Shown: positions 45,991 through 56,307 of the stretch, piece by piece
How positions within the stretch are numbered: position 1 is the stretch's first letter
How the letters are laid out: the number at the start of each line of letters is the position of its first letter
Source of the DNA: a virus
Length of the DNA: 64,000 bases
Virus record (IMG/VR): IMGVR_UViG_3300021963_005223
Location: 17,273 to 81,272 of that record
Reading direction: 5' to 3' (one strand)
Position numbers and translations under genes: made by a program
The notes under the pieces: generated by a model
Database searches by the model: none
Seen by the model: only the letters and a program-made list of their open reading frames with translations
What the model was told of the DNA's origin: nothing

Positions 45991-48927
45991 ATGGCATCTA
46001 TAATCAGAATTAAACGCTCGTCTACAAACGGAAATCCAGCAACGCTGGGTGCTGGTGAACTAGCATACTCTGCCTTAGCAGGAACAGTATCGAATGGTGG
46101 TGATCGCCTATACATAGGTATGGGTACAGAAACCTCAGGTAATGCTGCGAACCACGTAATTATCGGTGGTAAGTATTTTACCGATATGATGGATCATACT
46201 CCAGGAACTTTAACTGCAAGTTCTGCACTTATTACTGATTCCAGCAATAAAATTGATGTAATTAACGTAGGAAATTTAACTCTTACTGGTAGTACAAATA
46301 CTATTAGTTCCACTGATACTAATGGTAATATTTTATTAGACCCAGCTGGCACTGGCTATGTTCAGGTCGTTGGTACTAATGGTTTTATCCTTCCTGTTGG
46401 TACGACTGCTCAAGCAGGTCCAGCAATCCAAGGTACTGTTCGTTACAATACTGATAAATCTTCTTTCGAAGGTTACAACGGAACTAACTGGGGTTCACTT
46501 GGTGGTGTTAAATCTGTTGATGGTTTAACATATATTATCGCTGAAACTTCTCCAGGTGCTTCTGACGATACATTAAGATTCTACGCAAGTAATAACGTCA
46601 CTGCTGTTCAAGTAGCTACATTAGATCAAACTAAATTAGCAGTTCTACAAACTACTGCTTCAACTAGCACTACTACTGGTGCGTTGACCGTAGCTGGTGG
46701 CGTTGGTATCGCAGGTAATTTATATGTTGGTGGCAACCTTAGCATCGCAGGTACTGATTTAAATATCGGTAGCGTACAATTCAATAATGGTTTAACATTA
46801 TCTGGATCTACAACTGCTGCAACTGAATACTTCACAATTACCGATGGCGCAGCAACTCCAGTAACAAAATTCCAAGTAGATACTTCAAGTGGTAATACCA
46901 CTATCGCTGGAACATTGAGTGTTACTGGTGCTACAACTATTACTGGCGCAGCTACTCTAAGTTCTACTCTTGGTGTTACTGGTGCTACAACATTAAGTTC
47001 TACTCTTGGTGTTACTGGCGACCTTTCTGTAAACACTAATAAGTTTACTGTTGCTTCTGCGACTGGTAATACTTCTGTTGCTGGAACATTGGGTGTTACT
47101 GGTGCTACAACATTAAGTTCTACTCTTGGTGTTACTGGAGCAACTACTCTAAGTTCTACTCTTGGTGTTACTGGTGCTACAACTCTATCGAGCACATTAG
47201 ATGTAACTGGCAACTTAAACGTAAACACTAACAAATTCAGTGTTATCGCATCATCTGGTAATACTTCTATTGCTGGTACTTTAGGTGTAACAGGTAATAC
47301 AACTCTATCTGGTACTCTTGGTGTAACTGGTGCTACTACTCTTTCTTCTACAGCTAACGTAGTTGGAGATTTCTCAGTTGCTACCAACAAGTTTACTGTT
47401 GCAGCTTTAACAGGTAATACAGCTGTAGCTGGCACTTTAGGTGTTACTGGCGATACAACTTTAACAGGCGACTTGGCAGTTAATGGTGGTGATATTACTA
47501 CCACCGCTACAACATTTAACTTAATTAATACTACTGCGACTACTTTAAATATTGGTGGCGCAGCGACTTCTCTAACACTTGGTGCTACAAGTGGTACTGC
47601 TACTATCCGCAATACTACTGTTGCGATTACCAATAATGCTACAGTTGGTGGCACTTTAGGTGTAACAGGTAATACTACTCTATCAGGTACTCTTGGCGTA
47701 ACTGGTGCTGCAACGATTACTGGTATTATTAATGCCAACGGAGGTATTACTGCAACTGGTTCTGTTAGTGTAACTGCTGGTGGAACAAATACAAATATTA
47801 ACCTTGTCCCACAAGGTACTGGTACTGTTGACGTTGCAAGTAAGCGTATTACCAACGTTGCTGAACCAACTCAAGCTACAGACGCTGCAACTAAGAACTA
47901 TGTTGATGCTGTTAAGACTGGTTTAGATCCAAAGGATTCAGTTCGTGTCGCTACAACTGCTGCATTAACTGTTACTTACTCTAACGGATCTTCTGGTGTC
48001 GGAGCAACATTAACCAATGCTGGAACACAAGCTGCAATAACTATCGACTCTATTGTACTAGCAGTCGGAGATCGTGTCTTAGTTAAGAACCAAGCAACTG
48101 CTTCCCAGAATGGTATCTATACTGTAACCAACGTTGGTTCAGCTTCTACAAACTGGGTATTAACTCGTTCTATTGACGCTGAAACATCAACAGAACTTAC
48201 TGGTGGTGCATTTACTTTCGTTGAAGAAGGTACTACTAATGGTGATAATGGTTTCGTTTGTACTACAGACGGAGCAGTTACAATTGGTACTACATCAATT
48301 AACTGGGTACAGTTCTCTGGTGCTGGTCAAATTATTGCTGGTGCTGGTTTAACTAAGACTGGTAACCAAATTGACGTTGTAGGTACTGCAAACCGAATTG
48401 ATGCTAACGCAGATAATATTGACATTTCTGCAAACTATGTTGGTCAAGCGTCTATTACAACTCTGGGTACTATTAGTACTGGTACTTGGCAGGGTACTAT
48501 TGTTGCTGGTCAATATGGTGGTACTGGTGTAAACAACTCAGGTAAGACAATTACTCTTGGTGGTAACTTAACTACTAGTGGTGCGTTTAACACTACTCTT
48601 ACTGCAACTGGCACAACTTCTGTCACTCTTCCAACTTCTGGAACTCTTGCGACATTAGCTGGTACTGAAACATTTACCAACAAGACTTTAACATCACCAA
48701 CAATCAACTCTGGTGCTATTTCTGGAACATTCACTGGAAATGCAACATTGTCAGGTGTAATCACTTTATCAAACACAACTGATGCAACCAGCACTACTGC
48801 TGCTGGAGTTGTTATGTCTGGTGGCTTGGCAGTTGCTAAAGCAGTATATGTTGGTACAAACATTACTGGTGCGGGTGCTTCAACTTCGACTCTTGATGGA
48901 TTTAACATCGATGGTGGAACTTACTAA
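45991..48927 (+). CDS. Long tail fibre with 12-residue repeats, 978 aa
   Basis: ATG 45991 after GGAGACATAAAAG. N-terminus ASIIRIKRSSTNGNPATLGAGELAYSALAG is the fibre-attachment pattern. The central part (about residues 305-490) is made of tandem TLGVTGATTLSS units interrupted by VNTNKFTVASATGNTSVAG blocks. A later conserved domain PTQATDAATKNYVDAVKTGLDPKDSVRVAT (near 635) is the collar of many fibres. The end, with WQGTIVAGQYGGTGVNNSGKTITLGGN, is shared with the 50958 fibre. Trimeric beta-structure is expected. Confidence 0.85.
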   Translation: MASIIRIKRSSTNGNPATLGAGELAYSALAGTVSNGGDRLYIGMGTETSGNAANHVIIGGKYFTDMMDHTPGTLTASSALITDSSNKIDVINVGNLTLTGSTNTISSTDTNGNILLDPAGTGYVQVVGTNGFILPVGTTAQAGPAIQGTVRYNTDKSSFEGYNGTNWGSLGGVKSVDGLTYIIAETSPGASDDTLRFYASNNVTAVQVATLDQTKLAVLQTTASTSTTTGALTVAGGVGIAGNLYVGGNLSIAGTDLNIGSVQFNNGLTLSGSTTAATEYFTITDGAATPVTKFQVDTSSGNTTIAGTLSVTGATTITGAATLSSTLGVTGATTLSSTLGVTGDLSVNTNKFTVASATGNTSVAGTLGVTGATTLSSTLGVTGATTLSSTLGVTGATTLSSTLDVTGNLNVNTNKFSVIASSGNTSIAGTLGVTGNTTLSGTLGVTGATTLSSTANVVGDFSVATNKFTVAALTGNTAVAGTLGVTGDTTLTGDLAVNGGDITTTATTFNLINTTATTLNIGGAATSLTLGATSGTATIRNTTVAITNNATVGGTLGVTGNTTLSGTLGVTGAATITGIINANGGITATGSVSVTAGGTNTNINLVPQGTGTVDVASKRITNVAEPTQATDAATKNYVDAVKTGLDPKDSVRVATTAALTVTYSNGSSGVGATLTNAGTQAAITIDSIVLAVGDRVLVKNQATASQNGIYTVTNVGSASTNWVLTRSIDAETSTELTGGAFTFVEEGTTNGDNGFVCTTDGAVTIGTTSINWVQFSGAGQIIAGAGLTKTGNQIDVVGTANRIDANADNIDISANYVGQASITTLGTISTGTWQGTIVAGQYGGTGVNNSGKTITLGGNLTTSGAFNTTLTATGTTSVTLPTSGTLATLAGTETFTNKTLTSPTINSGAISGTFTGNATLSGVITLSNTTDATSTTAAGVVMSGGLAVAKAVYVGTNITGAGASTSTLDGFNIDGGTY
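46895..47462 (+). repeat. Tandem 36-bp fibre repeats (TLGVTGATTLSS units)
   Basis: Coding repeats of the 12-residue unit, perfect or nearly so at DNA level (for example three in a row at about 47080-47195), interspersed with 20-residue spacers. Recombination between units could change fibre length. Confidence 0.8.
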
Positions 48928-48970
48928 ATAGTATCATAAGGGTAGTTGTTACTACCCTATTACCTTTTTT
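48924..48970 (+). terminator. Terminator-like hairpin after the first long fibre gene
   Basis: AGGGTAGT (48939-48946), TGTT, ACTACCCT (48951-48958), then ATTACCTTTTTT. An eight-pair stem with a T-run seven bases later. CTAAATA (48924-48930) covers the stop codon of the fibre gene and could be a late box for the next gene. Confidence 0.65.
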
Positions 48971-48980
48971 AAGGATTTGA

Positions 48981-50954
48981 ATGGCTAATAAAGTCTTACT
49001 GAAGAAGTCTTCAGTTGCGGCAAAAATTCCGCTATCAACTGATTTGGATTACGGTGAATTGGCATTAAACTATGCTGATGGTAAACTGTATTTCAAAAAT
49101 TCGTCAAATGCAATTCAATCCTTCACAAACGACTCTTCGCTCGTTACCTTAACTGGTACACAAACCCTCACCAACAAAACCCTCACATCACCAACTTTAA
49201 CTGGTGGTACGATCAACAACACCATAATTGGTGGTTCAACTCCAGCTGCAGGTTCTTTCACCACTTTAACAGCGAGTAGTACAATAACTGCTTCTGGAAT
49301 TGTTAGTGGTTCAGAATTAACTTCAACTCTGGCAAGTGGTGACGAGGGTGGACAGATAAATTTAGCAAAGCCACCAAACGCCACGATAGCTGCTGGAGTC
49401 ACGATTGATGTATGGCAAAATAGATTAAGATTTTTTGTACAAGGTGGTGATGCTCGTGGCGCATATATTGACTTATCAGCTGCAAGTGCAGGTGTAGGCA
49501 CTAATCTTATATCAACATCTGGCGGTGGTACATTAACTTCGATTACTGCTGGTACTGGTTTAACTGGTGGAACAATTACAACTTCTGGTACTATCGCAAT
49601 CGATACTTCCGTTGTTGCGACATTAACTGGTACTCAGACATTAACCAATAAGACTCACGATAATACTAATAGTTATGTCACTAAATCGTCGTTGTTTACA
49701 CTTCAAGACGCAACTGATACAACTAAACAAGCAGTATTTTCTTTGTCTGGTATTACAACTGCCACAACTAGAACATATACTCTTCCAAATGCAAGCACTA
49801 CATTAATTGGTGCAGCTGGTGGAACTTTTAGTGGTGGTGTAACTTTTTCTAGCGCAACGAATTATTTTGGTAACTCTACTGCTACAGGAACAACAGAACT
49901 TGCTAGTGGAGCAACAGTTTCGGCTTCTACTAAAACAGTTAATATTGGTACTGGTGGTCTTACTGGTTCAACAACTACAATGGCTATCGGTTCCACATTT
50001 GGAACTACTGTAACAGCAAATGGAACTTGGACATATTCAACTCCACTAGCAAACTCAAACTTAGCAAATTCTGCAATAACTATTAATGGTACTTCCATCA
50101 GTTTAGGTAGTTCTGGATCAATTACTACTACTGCTATTACTGAAGGAACGAACCTTTACTATACTAATGCAAGAGCAAGAGCAGCTCAATCAGCTGGTAC
50201 TGGTATTTCTTATAATAGTACTACTGGTGTTATTAGCACTGTTCAAGATATTGCGACAACTGCTTCACCAACATTCGCTGGATTATCAACTACTGGAACT
50301 TTAACAGTTGGTGGCGATTTAGTTGTTAACGGAACAACTACTACTGTTAACTCTACTACAATAACAGTTGACGATAAAAATATTGAGTTGGGATCTGTAG
50401 CTACCCCAACAGATATTACTGCCAATGGTGGTGGTATTACATTAAAAGGTAGCACTGACAAGACCTTTAACTGGGTTTCTTCTACTGCATCTTGGACTTC
50501 TTCAGAGAATTTAGATTTAGCATCTGGTAAAACATTTAAAATTAATGGTTCAGATGTATTGACATCTAGTCAAGTATTGGGTAAAACTCTACCTTCTGGA
50601 ACTGTTGTTGGTACTACAGATTCACAGACGCTTACAAATAAAACACTAACAAGCCCAACGATAAATAATGCTACAGTAAATAATTTAATAATCACTGGAA
50701 CTTTAACAGCAGGTGGTGGAGTAGGAACTGCTGGACAAATTCTTCAGTCTACTGGAACTGGTGTTGAGTGGACGAGCGCAGCTGGCTCTGATCCAGCTGA
50801 TATAATGTATTTTAATATATTAAGTAGAGTTGGTGAAGTACAAGCAAAGCTAACTTCGCTTTTGCAGAATTATTTAGATTTCGACAATCAAACATTTAGA
50901 ACTCCAGTTGGATTTGTTGACACGAGAACACAAACTATTAATGTAACAGGATAA
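48981..50954 (+). CDS. Tail fibre-like protein, 657 aa
   Basis: ATG 48981 follows AAGGATTTGA. N-terminus NKVLLKKSSVAAKIPLSTDLDYGELALNYADGKLYFKNSSNAI is the 'LDYGELALNYADGKLYYKN' fibre cap pattern of marine phages. The middle contains ALTGTQTLTNKTLTSPT repeats and the block [29 protein letters not shown] (near residue 455) shared with the 50958 and 52981 genes. The C-terminus ends with ILSRVGEVQAKLTSLLQNYLDFDNQTFRTP. No S74 domain. The host range role is inferred. Confidence 0.82.
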   Translation: MANKVLLKKSSVAAKIPLSTDLDYGELALNYADGKLYFKNSSNAIQSFTNDSSLVTLTGTQTLTNKTLTSPTLTGGTINNTIIGGSTPAAGSFTTLTASSTITASGIVSGSELTSTLASGDEGGQINLAKPPNATIAAGVTIDVWQNRLRFFVQGGDARGAYIDLSAASAGVGTNLISTSGGGTLTSITAGTGLTGGTITTSGTIAIDTSVVATLTGTQTLTNKTHDNTNSYVTKSSLFTLQDATDTTKQAVFSLSGITTATTRTYTLPNASTTLIGAAGGTFSGGVTFSSATNYFGNSTATGTTELASGATVSASTKTVNIGTGGLTGSTTTMAIGSTFGTTVTANGTWTYSTPLANSNLANSAITINGTSISLGSSGSITTTAITEGTNLYYTNARARAAQSAGTGISYNSTTGVISTVQDIATTASPTFAGLSTTGTLTVGGDLVVNGTTTTVNSTTITVDDKNIELGSVATPTDITANGGGITLKGSTDKTFNWVSSTASWTSSENLDLASGKTFKINGSDVLTSSQVLGKTLPSGTVVGTTDSQTLTNKTLTSPTINNATVNNLIITGTLTAGGGVGTAGQILQSTGTGVEWTSAAGSDPADIMYFNILSRVGEVQAKLTSLLQNYLDFDNQTFRTPVGFVDTRTQTINVTG

Positions 50955-50957
50955 ACC

Positions 50958-52949
50958 ATGGCAAATAGAATTCCTTTAATTATCGATTCAACATCGAAAC
51001 GAATAAAAGAATTACCTTCTGGAGATAACTTAGATCTTACAGGAAATGGTATTTCTGCAGTTCGTGATATTATTCCAGAAACAGATGTAACATATAACTT
51101 AGGTTCTGCAACTAAGAGATGGAACTCTCTTTATGTTTCTGGAAACACAATTTTTGTTGGTACTGCGAGCATCTCAGTTAACGCAAGCAACATTCAAATT
51201 GGTATCGGTGCGAATACTGCAACTATTCCTGTAGCTTCTTCCCAAACTTTTGCCACTTTAAGTGGGTCAGAAACATTAACAAACAAGACAATCAATTTAG
51301 CAAATAATACACTAACTGCAACTAGTGCACAAATTCTTGCTGCTGTTTCTGACGAAACTGGTTCTGGTGTTTTGGTATTTAATACTAGCCCTACTCTTGT
51401 AACTCCAATTCTTGGAACTCCGCAGTCTGTTACATTGACAAACGCTACTGGCTTACCAGTTTCAACTGGTATCTCTGGTTTAGGTACTGGCGTCGCTACT
51501 TTTTTAGCTACACCATCTTCTGCAAATTTAGCTGCAGCATTAACTGATGAAACTGGTTCTGGCTCTGTAGTATTCAGCGCATCGCCAACATTTACTGGTA
51601 CTGCAAATTTTGCAGCGATTGGAACAACTGGGAATGCAACAGTTGGTGGTAACTTAACAGTTACTGGTGATTTCATTGTCAATGGAACTACAACTACTGT
51701 TAACTCTACTACAATAACAGTTGATGATATTAATATCGAATTAGGTTCTGTAGCTACACCAACTGATATTACAGCCAATGGTGGTGGTATTACTCTTAAG
51801 GGTACTACAGATAAGACTATCAGTTGGTCTTCAATCGGTTGGACTTCTTCTGAAGATTTTAACCTTGCTACGGGTAAATCGTTTGAAATTAATGGAACTT
51901 CTGTTTTATCATCCACAACATTAGGTTCTGGTGTTATTAATTCTTCGTTAACATCGGTTGGTACTATTGCTACTGGTACTTGGCAAGGTACTATCGTTAG
52001 TCCAACTTATGGTGGCACTGGTGTTAACAACGGAACTAAGACTATCACTCTTGGTGGTAACTTAACAACTTCTGGTGCATTTAATACTACATTAACTGCA
52101 ACAGCCAATACTACAGTAACACTACCAACTACTGGAACTCTTTCTACTTTAGCTGGTACAGAAACACTAACAAATAAAACAATCGCTGCTGGTTCAAATA
52201 CTATTAGCGGATTAACCAACGCAAACCTTTCTGGTTCTGCTGGTATCACTAATGCAAACTTAGCGAATAGTTCTATTACTGTTGGCAATACTGCTATTTC
52301 TCTGGGTGCTTCAAGTACTACACTTGCTGGTTTAACTTCTGTTACATCAACATCTTTTGTTGGTGCTTTAACTGGTAATGCTTCTACTGCAACAACTCTT
52401 GCAACAGCAAGAGCAATCAATGGCGTAAACTTTGATGGTAGTGCTGCAATTACAATCACTGCCAATACCACTAACGGATTAACAATTGGTACTGGTCTTT
52501 CTGGAACTTCATTCAATGGTTCTTCAGCTGTCACTATAGCAATCGATTCTACTGTTGCTACTTTAACTGGTACTCAAACTCTTACCAACAAATCATTGGG
52601 TGGATTTGATCAAAAGACTGGTTCTACTAGCATCGCCAATAATGCAGTTGCTCAAGCATCAGTTGCAACAATTACTCAGACTGCAGTCGATACATTCGCA
52701 GCAGCGACTTATCGTTCAGCTAAGTATGTTATTCAAATTACACAAGGATCAAATTACCAAGTTGAAGAAATTCTAGTTATACATAACGGAACAACCACTA
52801 CATTAACCAATTATGCTGTTATGAACACCAATGGCATTCTAGGAACTTTTGCAACAGATATTAGTGCAGGTAATGTGCGTTTATTGGTAACAATGAATTC
52901 TGCAACAGCTGCAACAATAAATATAACAAGAACGACAATAGTTGTATAA
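50958..52949 (+). CDS. Tail fibre-like protein, 663 aa
   Basis: ATG 50958, three bases after the previous stop. Begins NRIPLIIDSTSKRIKELPSGDNLDLTGNGISAVRDIIPETDVTYNLGSATKRWNSLYVSGNTI, a pattern ('NLGS.TKRW..LYVSG') common in phage fibres. It shares the [17 protein letters not shown] block with neighbours (about 51660-51790), the YGGTGVNNGTKTITLGGN block with 45991, and the [23 protein letters not shown] block with 52981. C-terminal domain VIQITQGSNYQVEEILVIHNGTTTTL is a compact beta head, likely receptor-binding. Confidence 0.82.
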   Translation: MANRIPLIIDSTSKRIKELPSGDNLDLTGNGISAVRDIIPETDVTYNLGSATKRWNSLYVSGNTIFVGTASISVNASNIQIGIGANTATIPVASSQTFATLSGSETLTNKTINLANNTLTATSAQILAAVSDETGSGVLVFNTSPTLVTPILGTPQSVTLTNATGLPVSTGISGLGTGVATFLATPSSANLAAALTDETGSGSVVFSASPTFTGTANFAAIGTTGNATVGGNLTVTGDFIVNGTTTTVNSTTITVDDINIELGSVATPTDITANGGGITLKGTTDKTISWSSIGWTSSEDFNLATGKSFEINGTSVLSSTTLGSGVINSSLTSVGTIATGTWQGTIVSPTYGGTGVNNGTKTITLGGNLTTSGAFNTTLTATANTTVTLPTTGTLSTLAGTETLTNKTIAAGSNTISGLTNANLSGSAGITNANLANSSITVGNTAISLGASSTTLAGLTSVTSTSFVGALTGNASTATTLATARAINGVNFDGSAAITITANTTNGLTIGTGLSGTSFNGSSAVTIAIDSTVATLTGTQTLTNKSLGGFDQKTGSTSIANNAVAQASVATITQTAVDTFAAATYRSAKYVIQITQGSNYQVEEILVIHNGTTTTLTNYAVMNTNGILGTFATDISAGNVRLLVTMNSATAATINITRTTIVV

Positions 52950-52980
52950 TTTCAAATTAACTCGTGGATAGGGAAACGGG

Positions 52981-55563
52981 ATGGCAAACGAATTCATAGT
53001 AAAAAATGGTCTAATCGCACCAAATGTGCAGGTTTCTGGTTCATCATCAGGAATAACTACACTAAACGCTGCAGCCACTGCATCTGGTACATTAACACTT
53101 CCAGCAGCAACTGATACTCTACTTGGTAGAGCAACAACTGATACTTTAACTAATAAAAGTATTAGTGGATCTACCAACACTCTAACAAACATCCCAAACT
53201 CTGCGTTAACCAATTCAACCATATCTGGTGTTGCTCTTGGTAGTAACTTAAACGCATTAACGATTGGAACTGGTTTAAGTGGAACTTCATATAATGGTTC
53301 TTCTGCTGTAACAATCGCACTTACAAGCACTGGTGTTACTGCTAGTTCTTATGGTTCTTCTACAGCAGTTCCAGTTTTAACTATTGATGCACAAGGACGA
53401 ATTACTGCAGCATCCACAGCAACAATCTCTGGTGCTTTAACTTTCACTGGTGATGTTACTGGATCAGGTACAACAGGAACTTCTACTGCATTAACTCTGG
53501 CATCCTCAGGTGTTACTGCTGGCACTTATACTAAGATTACAGTTGATGCTAAAGGTCGTGCCACTGTAGGTGCTTCTGCTACAACTACCGATATTGCTGA
53601 AGGTACTAACTTATATTACACAGATGCTCGTGCAAGAGCATCAAACTCAGCTGGTACTGGCATTTCTTATAACAGTTCTACTGGTGTTATCAGCACTGTT
53701 CAAGATATTGCAACCACAGCTTCCCCAACATTCGCTGCTGTTACTACAACTGGTAATGGATCTGTTGGTGGCAATTTAACAGTTACTGGTGACTTAACTG
53801 TTAATGGAACCACAACTACTGTTAACTCAACAACACTAACTGTTGACGATAAAAATATTGAATTGGGTTCTATCGCTAGCCCATCAAATGCAACTGCAGA
53901 TGGTGGTGGTATCACTCTTAAGGGTGCTACAGATAAAACCTTTAACTGGGTAAACGCTACTGGTGCTTGGACATCATCTGAAGATATAGCATTAGCAGCG
54001 GGTAAAGATTTAGTCCTTGCTGGGTCAACATCTGGAACTGTTAGATTAGAAGCAACTGCTACAGCTGGAACAACTACTATTGTTTTCCCTGCTACATCTG
54101 GAACTGTTGTAACAACAGGTGATACTGGTTCTGTAACCAATACAATGTTGGCAGGTTCCATTGATACATCTAAGATTACTGGTTTGGCAGCATCTGCTAC
54201 AACAGATACAACAAACGCTGCAAATATTACTAGTGGAACATTACCTAATGCAAGATTAAGTGCCATTCCTAACTCTGCTCTGGCAAGTAGTTCTGTAACT
54301 GTTGGTACTACTGCGATTGCTTTAGGTGCTTCTTCAACAACTCTAGCTGGTTTAACATCGGTTACTTCTACTTCTTTCGTTGGCGCATTAACTGGTAATG
54401 CATCTACTGCAACAACTCTTGCAACAGCAAGAAATATTGCTGGTGTTTCATTTAATGGTTCTGCTGATATATCTTTATCATTGGCAACTGGTCATACCGA
54501 TGTTGCTATTACTTCTCCAGCAAATAATCAGCTATTAGTTTATAATTCTACAACTGGTAAGTGGACAAACACTTCTGGTATTACTGGTCCAACTGGTCCA
54601 ACTGGTCCAACTGGTCCAACTGGTCCAACTGGTACTGCAGGTACTAACGGATCTCCTGGTCCAACTGGTCCAACAGGAACTGCTGCAACAGTTACTGTAG
54701 GAACGACAACTACAGGTCCAGCTGCAGTAACAAACAGCGGAACAACAAGTGCTGCGATTTTAAACTTTACTGTACCACAAGGTCCAACTGGTCCAACAGG
54801 TCCAACAGGTCCAACTGGTCCAACTGGTCCAACTGGTACTGCAGGTACTAACGGATCTCCTGGTCCAACAGGTCCAACAGGTCCAGCAGGTCCAACAGGT
54901 CCAACAGGTGCTGCTGGATCAGTTGATAATACCGATAGAACATTAAAGTCTTTGAGATTCACTGGTGTTGGTGGTGACTCTGGTAATGGATCGGTGTTTG
55001 ATTCGTATGCTATTTATCAACAAGGTGGTTCTTGGACTCACCCATATCCAGACTTATGTATCGGTTACCACACTGGTATTAAGATTGGTGCGAGTTCTGG
55101 TTATAACGGCATAAGATTCTATAATAACTCAGATTGGGCGACACAAACATTTTCAGTGAATGATGGTGATAATAATACCAGAGCATATTATGCAATATAC
55201 GCTAATGCTTCTGATGAACGTCTAAAAGAAAATGTTTTAAAGATTCCAAACGCATTAAATAAAGTTTTATCTATTGATGGGGTAACATTCGATTGGATGG
55301 ATAAAACTAAAGATTATGGATTCGTACCATCAGAGAAACATGAAGTTGGAGTTCTTGCTCAACAAATTCAAAAAGTTCTTCCAGAAGCAGTCACTCAAGC
55401 CCCATTTGACTATGATTACGTTGAAGGAAAAGCAGTATCTAAATCTGGTCAGAATTTCTTAACAGTTAAGTATGAAAAACTTGTTCCTCTTTTAATTGAA
55501 GCTATTAAAGAGCAACAAAAACAAATTGAAGAATTAAAGGAGATTGTCAATGCTAAAATTTAA
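52981..55563 (+). CDS. Collagen-like tail fibre with S74 chaperone, 860 aa
   Basis: ATG 52981. N-terminus [22 protein letters not shown] is the fibre attachment pattern. The middle has the shared [24 protein letters not shown] block (near 278). Residues about 534-645 are two runs of GPT collagen-like triplets separated by [19 protein letters not shown]-terminal [33 protein letters not shown]...[18 protein letters not shown] is the S74 intramolecular chaperone (catalytic Ser in SDERLKEN). It is the second S74 fibre in the window. Confidence 0.88.
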   Translation: MANEFIVKNGLIAPNVQVSGSSSGITTLNAAATASGTLTLPAATDTLLGRATTDTLTNKSISGSTNTLTNIPNSALTNSTISGVALGSNLNALTIGTGLSGTSYNGSSAVTIALTSTGVTASSYGSSTAVPVLTIDAQGRITAASTATISGALTFTGDVTGSGTTGTSTALTLASSGVTAGTYTKITVDAKGRATVGASATTTDIAEGTNLYYTDARARASNSAGTGISYNSSTGVISTVQDIATTASPTFAAVTTTGNGSVGGNLTVTGDLTVNGTTTTVNSTTLTVDDKNIELGSIASPSNATADGGGITLKGATDKTFNWVNATGAWTSSEDIALAAGKDLVLAGSTSGTVRLEATATAGTTTIVFPATSGTVVTTGDTGSVTNTMLAGSIDTSKITGLAASATTDTTNAANITSGTLPNARLSAIPNSALASSSVTVGTTAIALGASSTTLAGLTSVTSTSFVGALTGNASTATTLATARNIAGVSFNGSADISLSLATGHTDVAITSPANNQLLVYNSTTGKWTNTSGITGPTGPTGPTGPTGPTGTAGTNGSPGPTGPTGTAATVTVGTTTTGPAAVTNSGTTSAAILNFTVPQGPTGPTGPTGPTGPTGPTGTAGTNGSPGPTGPTGPAGPTGPTGAAGSVDNTDRTLKSLRFTGVGGDSGNGSVFDSYAIYQQGGSWTHPYPDLCIGYHTGIKIGASSGYNGIRFYNNSDWATQTFSVNDGDNNTRAYYAIYANASDERLKENVLKIPNALNKVLSIDGVTFDWMDKTKDYGFVPSEKHEVGVLAQQIQKVLPEAVTQAPFDYDYVEGKAVSKSGQNFLTVKYEKLVPLLIEAIKEQQKQIEELKEIVNAKI
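54583..54912 (+). repeat. Collagen-like GPT repeat tract
   Basis: Two runs of (GGT CCA ACT/ACA) triplets, about nine and thirteen units, around a non-repeated linker of about 60 bases and a repeated [10 protein letters not shown] phrase. Frequent slippage is expected here. Confidence 0.85.
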
Positions 55564-55705
55564 TTGTAAAGTTGTTGGAGGTAATATCCCCGAAGGTGAG
55601 TTTGTTATTGTTGAGGTAGATGCAGAAAATGCTGGATATGCATTACCATTAGCAATTGTTAACCATCCTGGATCATTCGTTTTGGAAATAACACAAGTCA
55701 GTTAA
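55550..55705 (+). CDS. Small protein after the collagen fibre, 51 aa
   Basis: ATG 55550 lies 14 bases inside the fibre gene with AAGGAGATTGTCA upstream; TAA 55703-55705. Product: [46 protein letters not shown], a small beta-barrel-like protein. The strong ribosome site and filled gap support it. Function unknown; a late box follows at its stop. Confidence 0.7.
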   Translation: MLKFNCKVVGGNIPEGEFVIVEVDAENAGYALPLAIVNHPGSFVLEITQVS

Positions 55706-55713
55706 TATAAATA
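55706..55713 (+). promoter_or_regulatory. Exact T4-type late promoter TATAAATA
   Basis: TATAAATA directly after the stop of the 51-aa gene and 18 bases before ATG 55732. An exact consensus match, and the clearest late promoter in the window on the plus strand. Confidence 0.8.
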
Positions 55714-55731
55714 CATTTGAAAGTATATATT

Positions 55732-56298
55732 ATGAGAGGTGAATGGGTTTATAATGAGAACTTTTATACCAAAAAAGTTTGCGATTATATTATACAAAAT
55801 GCATTAAAAATTGAACCTGAAAAACCTACATTAGGGTATGAAGGTAAAGTGACTGATGATAAGTATAGAAGAAGCGATATTCGTTGGATAAAACCTGATA
55901 ATACAGATTTTCAATTTCTATTTGATGATTATTGGAGATTTGCTTTATCAGTTAATAAAGATTGGTTTGGTTTTAATATCAATAGCCTTCCATATTTGCA
56001 GTTTACTGAATATGATGAAAGTTATCAAGGTGAATACAAATCGCATCAAGATGTATTCTGGATTAACTCTTCTTCAAATCATAGAAAGTTGACTAGCATT
56101 ATTCAGTTATCTGACGAAACGACATACGAGGGTGGAGATTTAATTTTAGAAAATGTTTCTGAATCTCCTCCAGAAAAAATTAAAAACCAAGGAACTATGT
56201 TAACATTTCCTTCTTTTATTTACCATAGGTTAACTCCTGTAACAAAAGGAAAACGATATAGTTTAGTTGGGTGGTTCGAAGGACCAAAATTTACATAA
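55732..56298 (+). CDS. 2OG-Fe(II) oxygenase
   Basis: 188 aa from ATG 55732; the TTG 15 bases upstream lies in the promoter leader and is rejected. Iron ligands are seen: the H-x-D in YKSHQDVFW (near 103-105) and the distal His in IYHRLTPVTKGKRYSLVGWFEGP, where the Arg binds 2-oxoglutarate. The N-terminus NENFYTKKVCDYIIQNALK is typical of phage prolyl-hydroxylase-like enzymes. These occur in fibre regions of cyanophages; hydroxylation of virion collagen-like or fibre proline/lysine is a reasonable guess, since a GPT-collagen fibre lies just upstream. Confidence 0.88.
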   Translation: MRGEWVYNENFYTKKVCDYIIQNALKIEPEKPTLGYEGKVTDDKYRRSDIRWIKPDNTDFQFLFDDYWRFALSVNKDWFGFNINSLPYLQFTEYDESYQGEYKSHQDVFWINSSSNHRKLTSIIQLSDETTYEGGDLILENVSESPPEKIKNQGTMLTFPSFIYHRLTPVTKGKRYSLVGWFEGPKFT

Positions 56299-56307
56299 GA
56301 GAAAATT

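Noticed and set aside
46626-47855. A 409-codon open frame on the minus strand, opposite the long fibre gene
   Set aside because: It encodes a monotonous Val/Pro/Ala string (VTPRVELRVVAPVTPRV) that mirrors the plus-strand TLGVTGATTLSS repeats; repeats in the coding strand create such shadows. No ribosome site and no recognisable fold.
51194-54962. Several long minus-strand frames opposite fibre genes, including a GPVGPV-rich one at 54540-54962
   Set aside because: The apparent collagen pattern is the complement of the plus-strand GPT codons. These are shadows of the fibre genes.
53700-55563. A diversity-generating retroelement with variable repeats in the fibre genes
   Set aside because: No reverse transcriptase gene or A-biased template/variable repeat pair is present in the window; the repeats are plain duplicated fibre modules.
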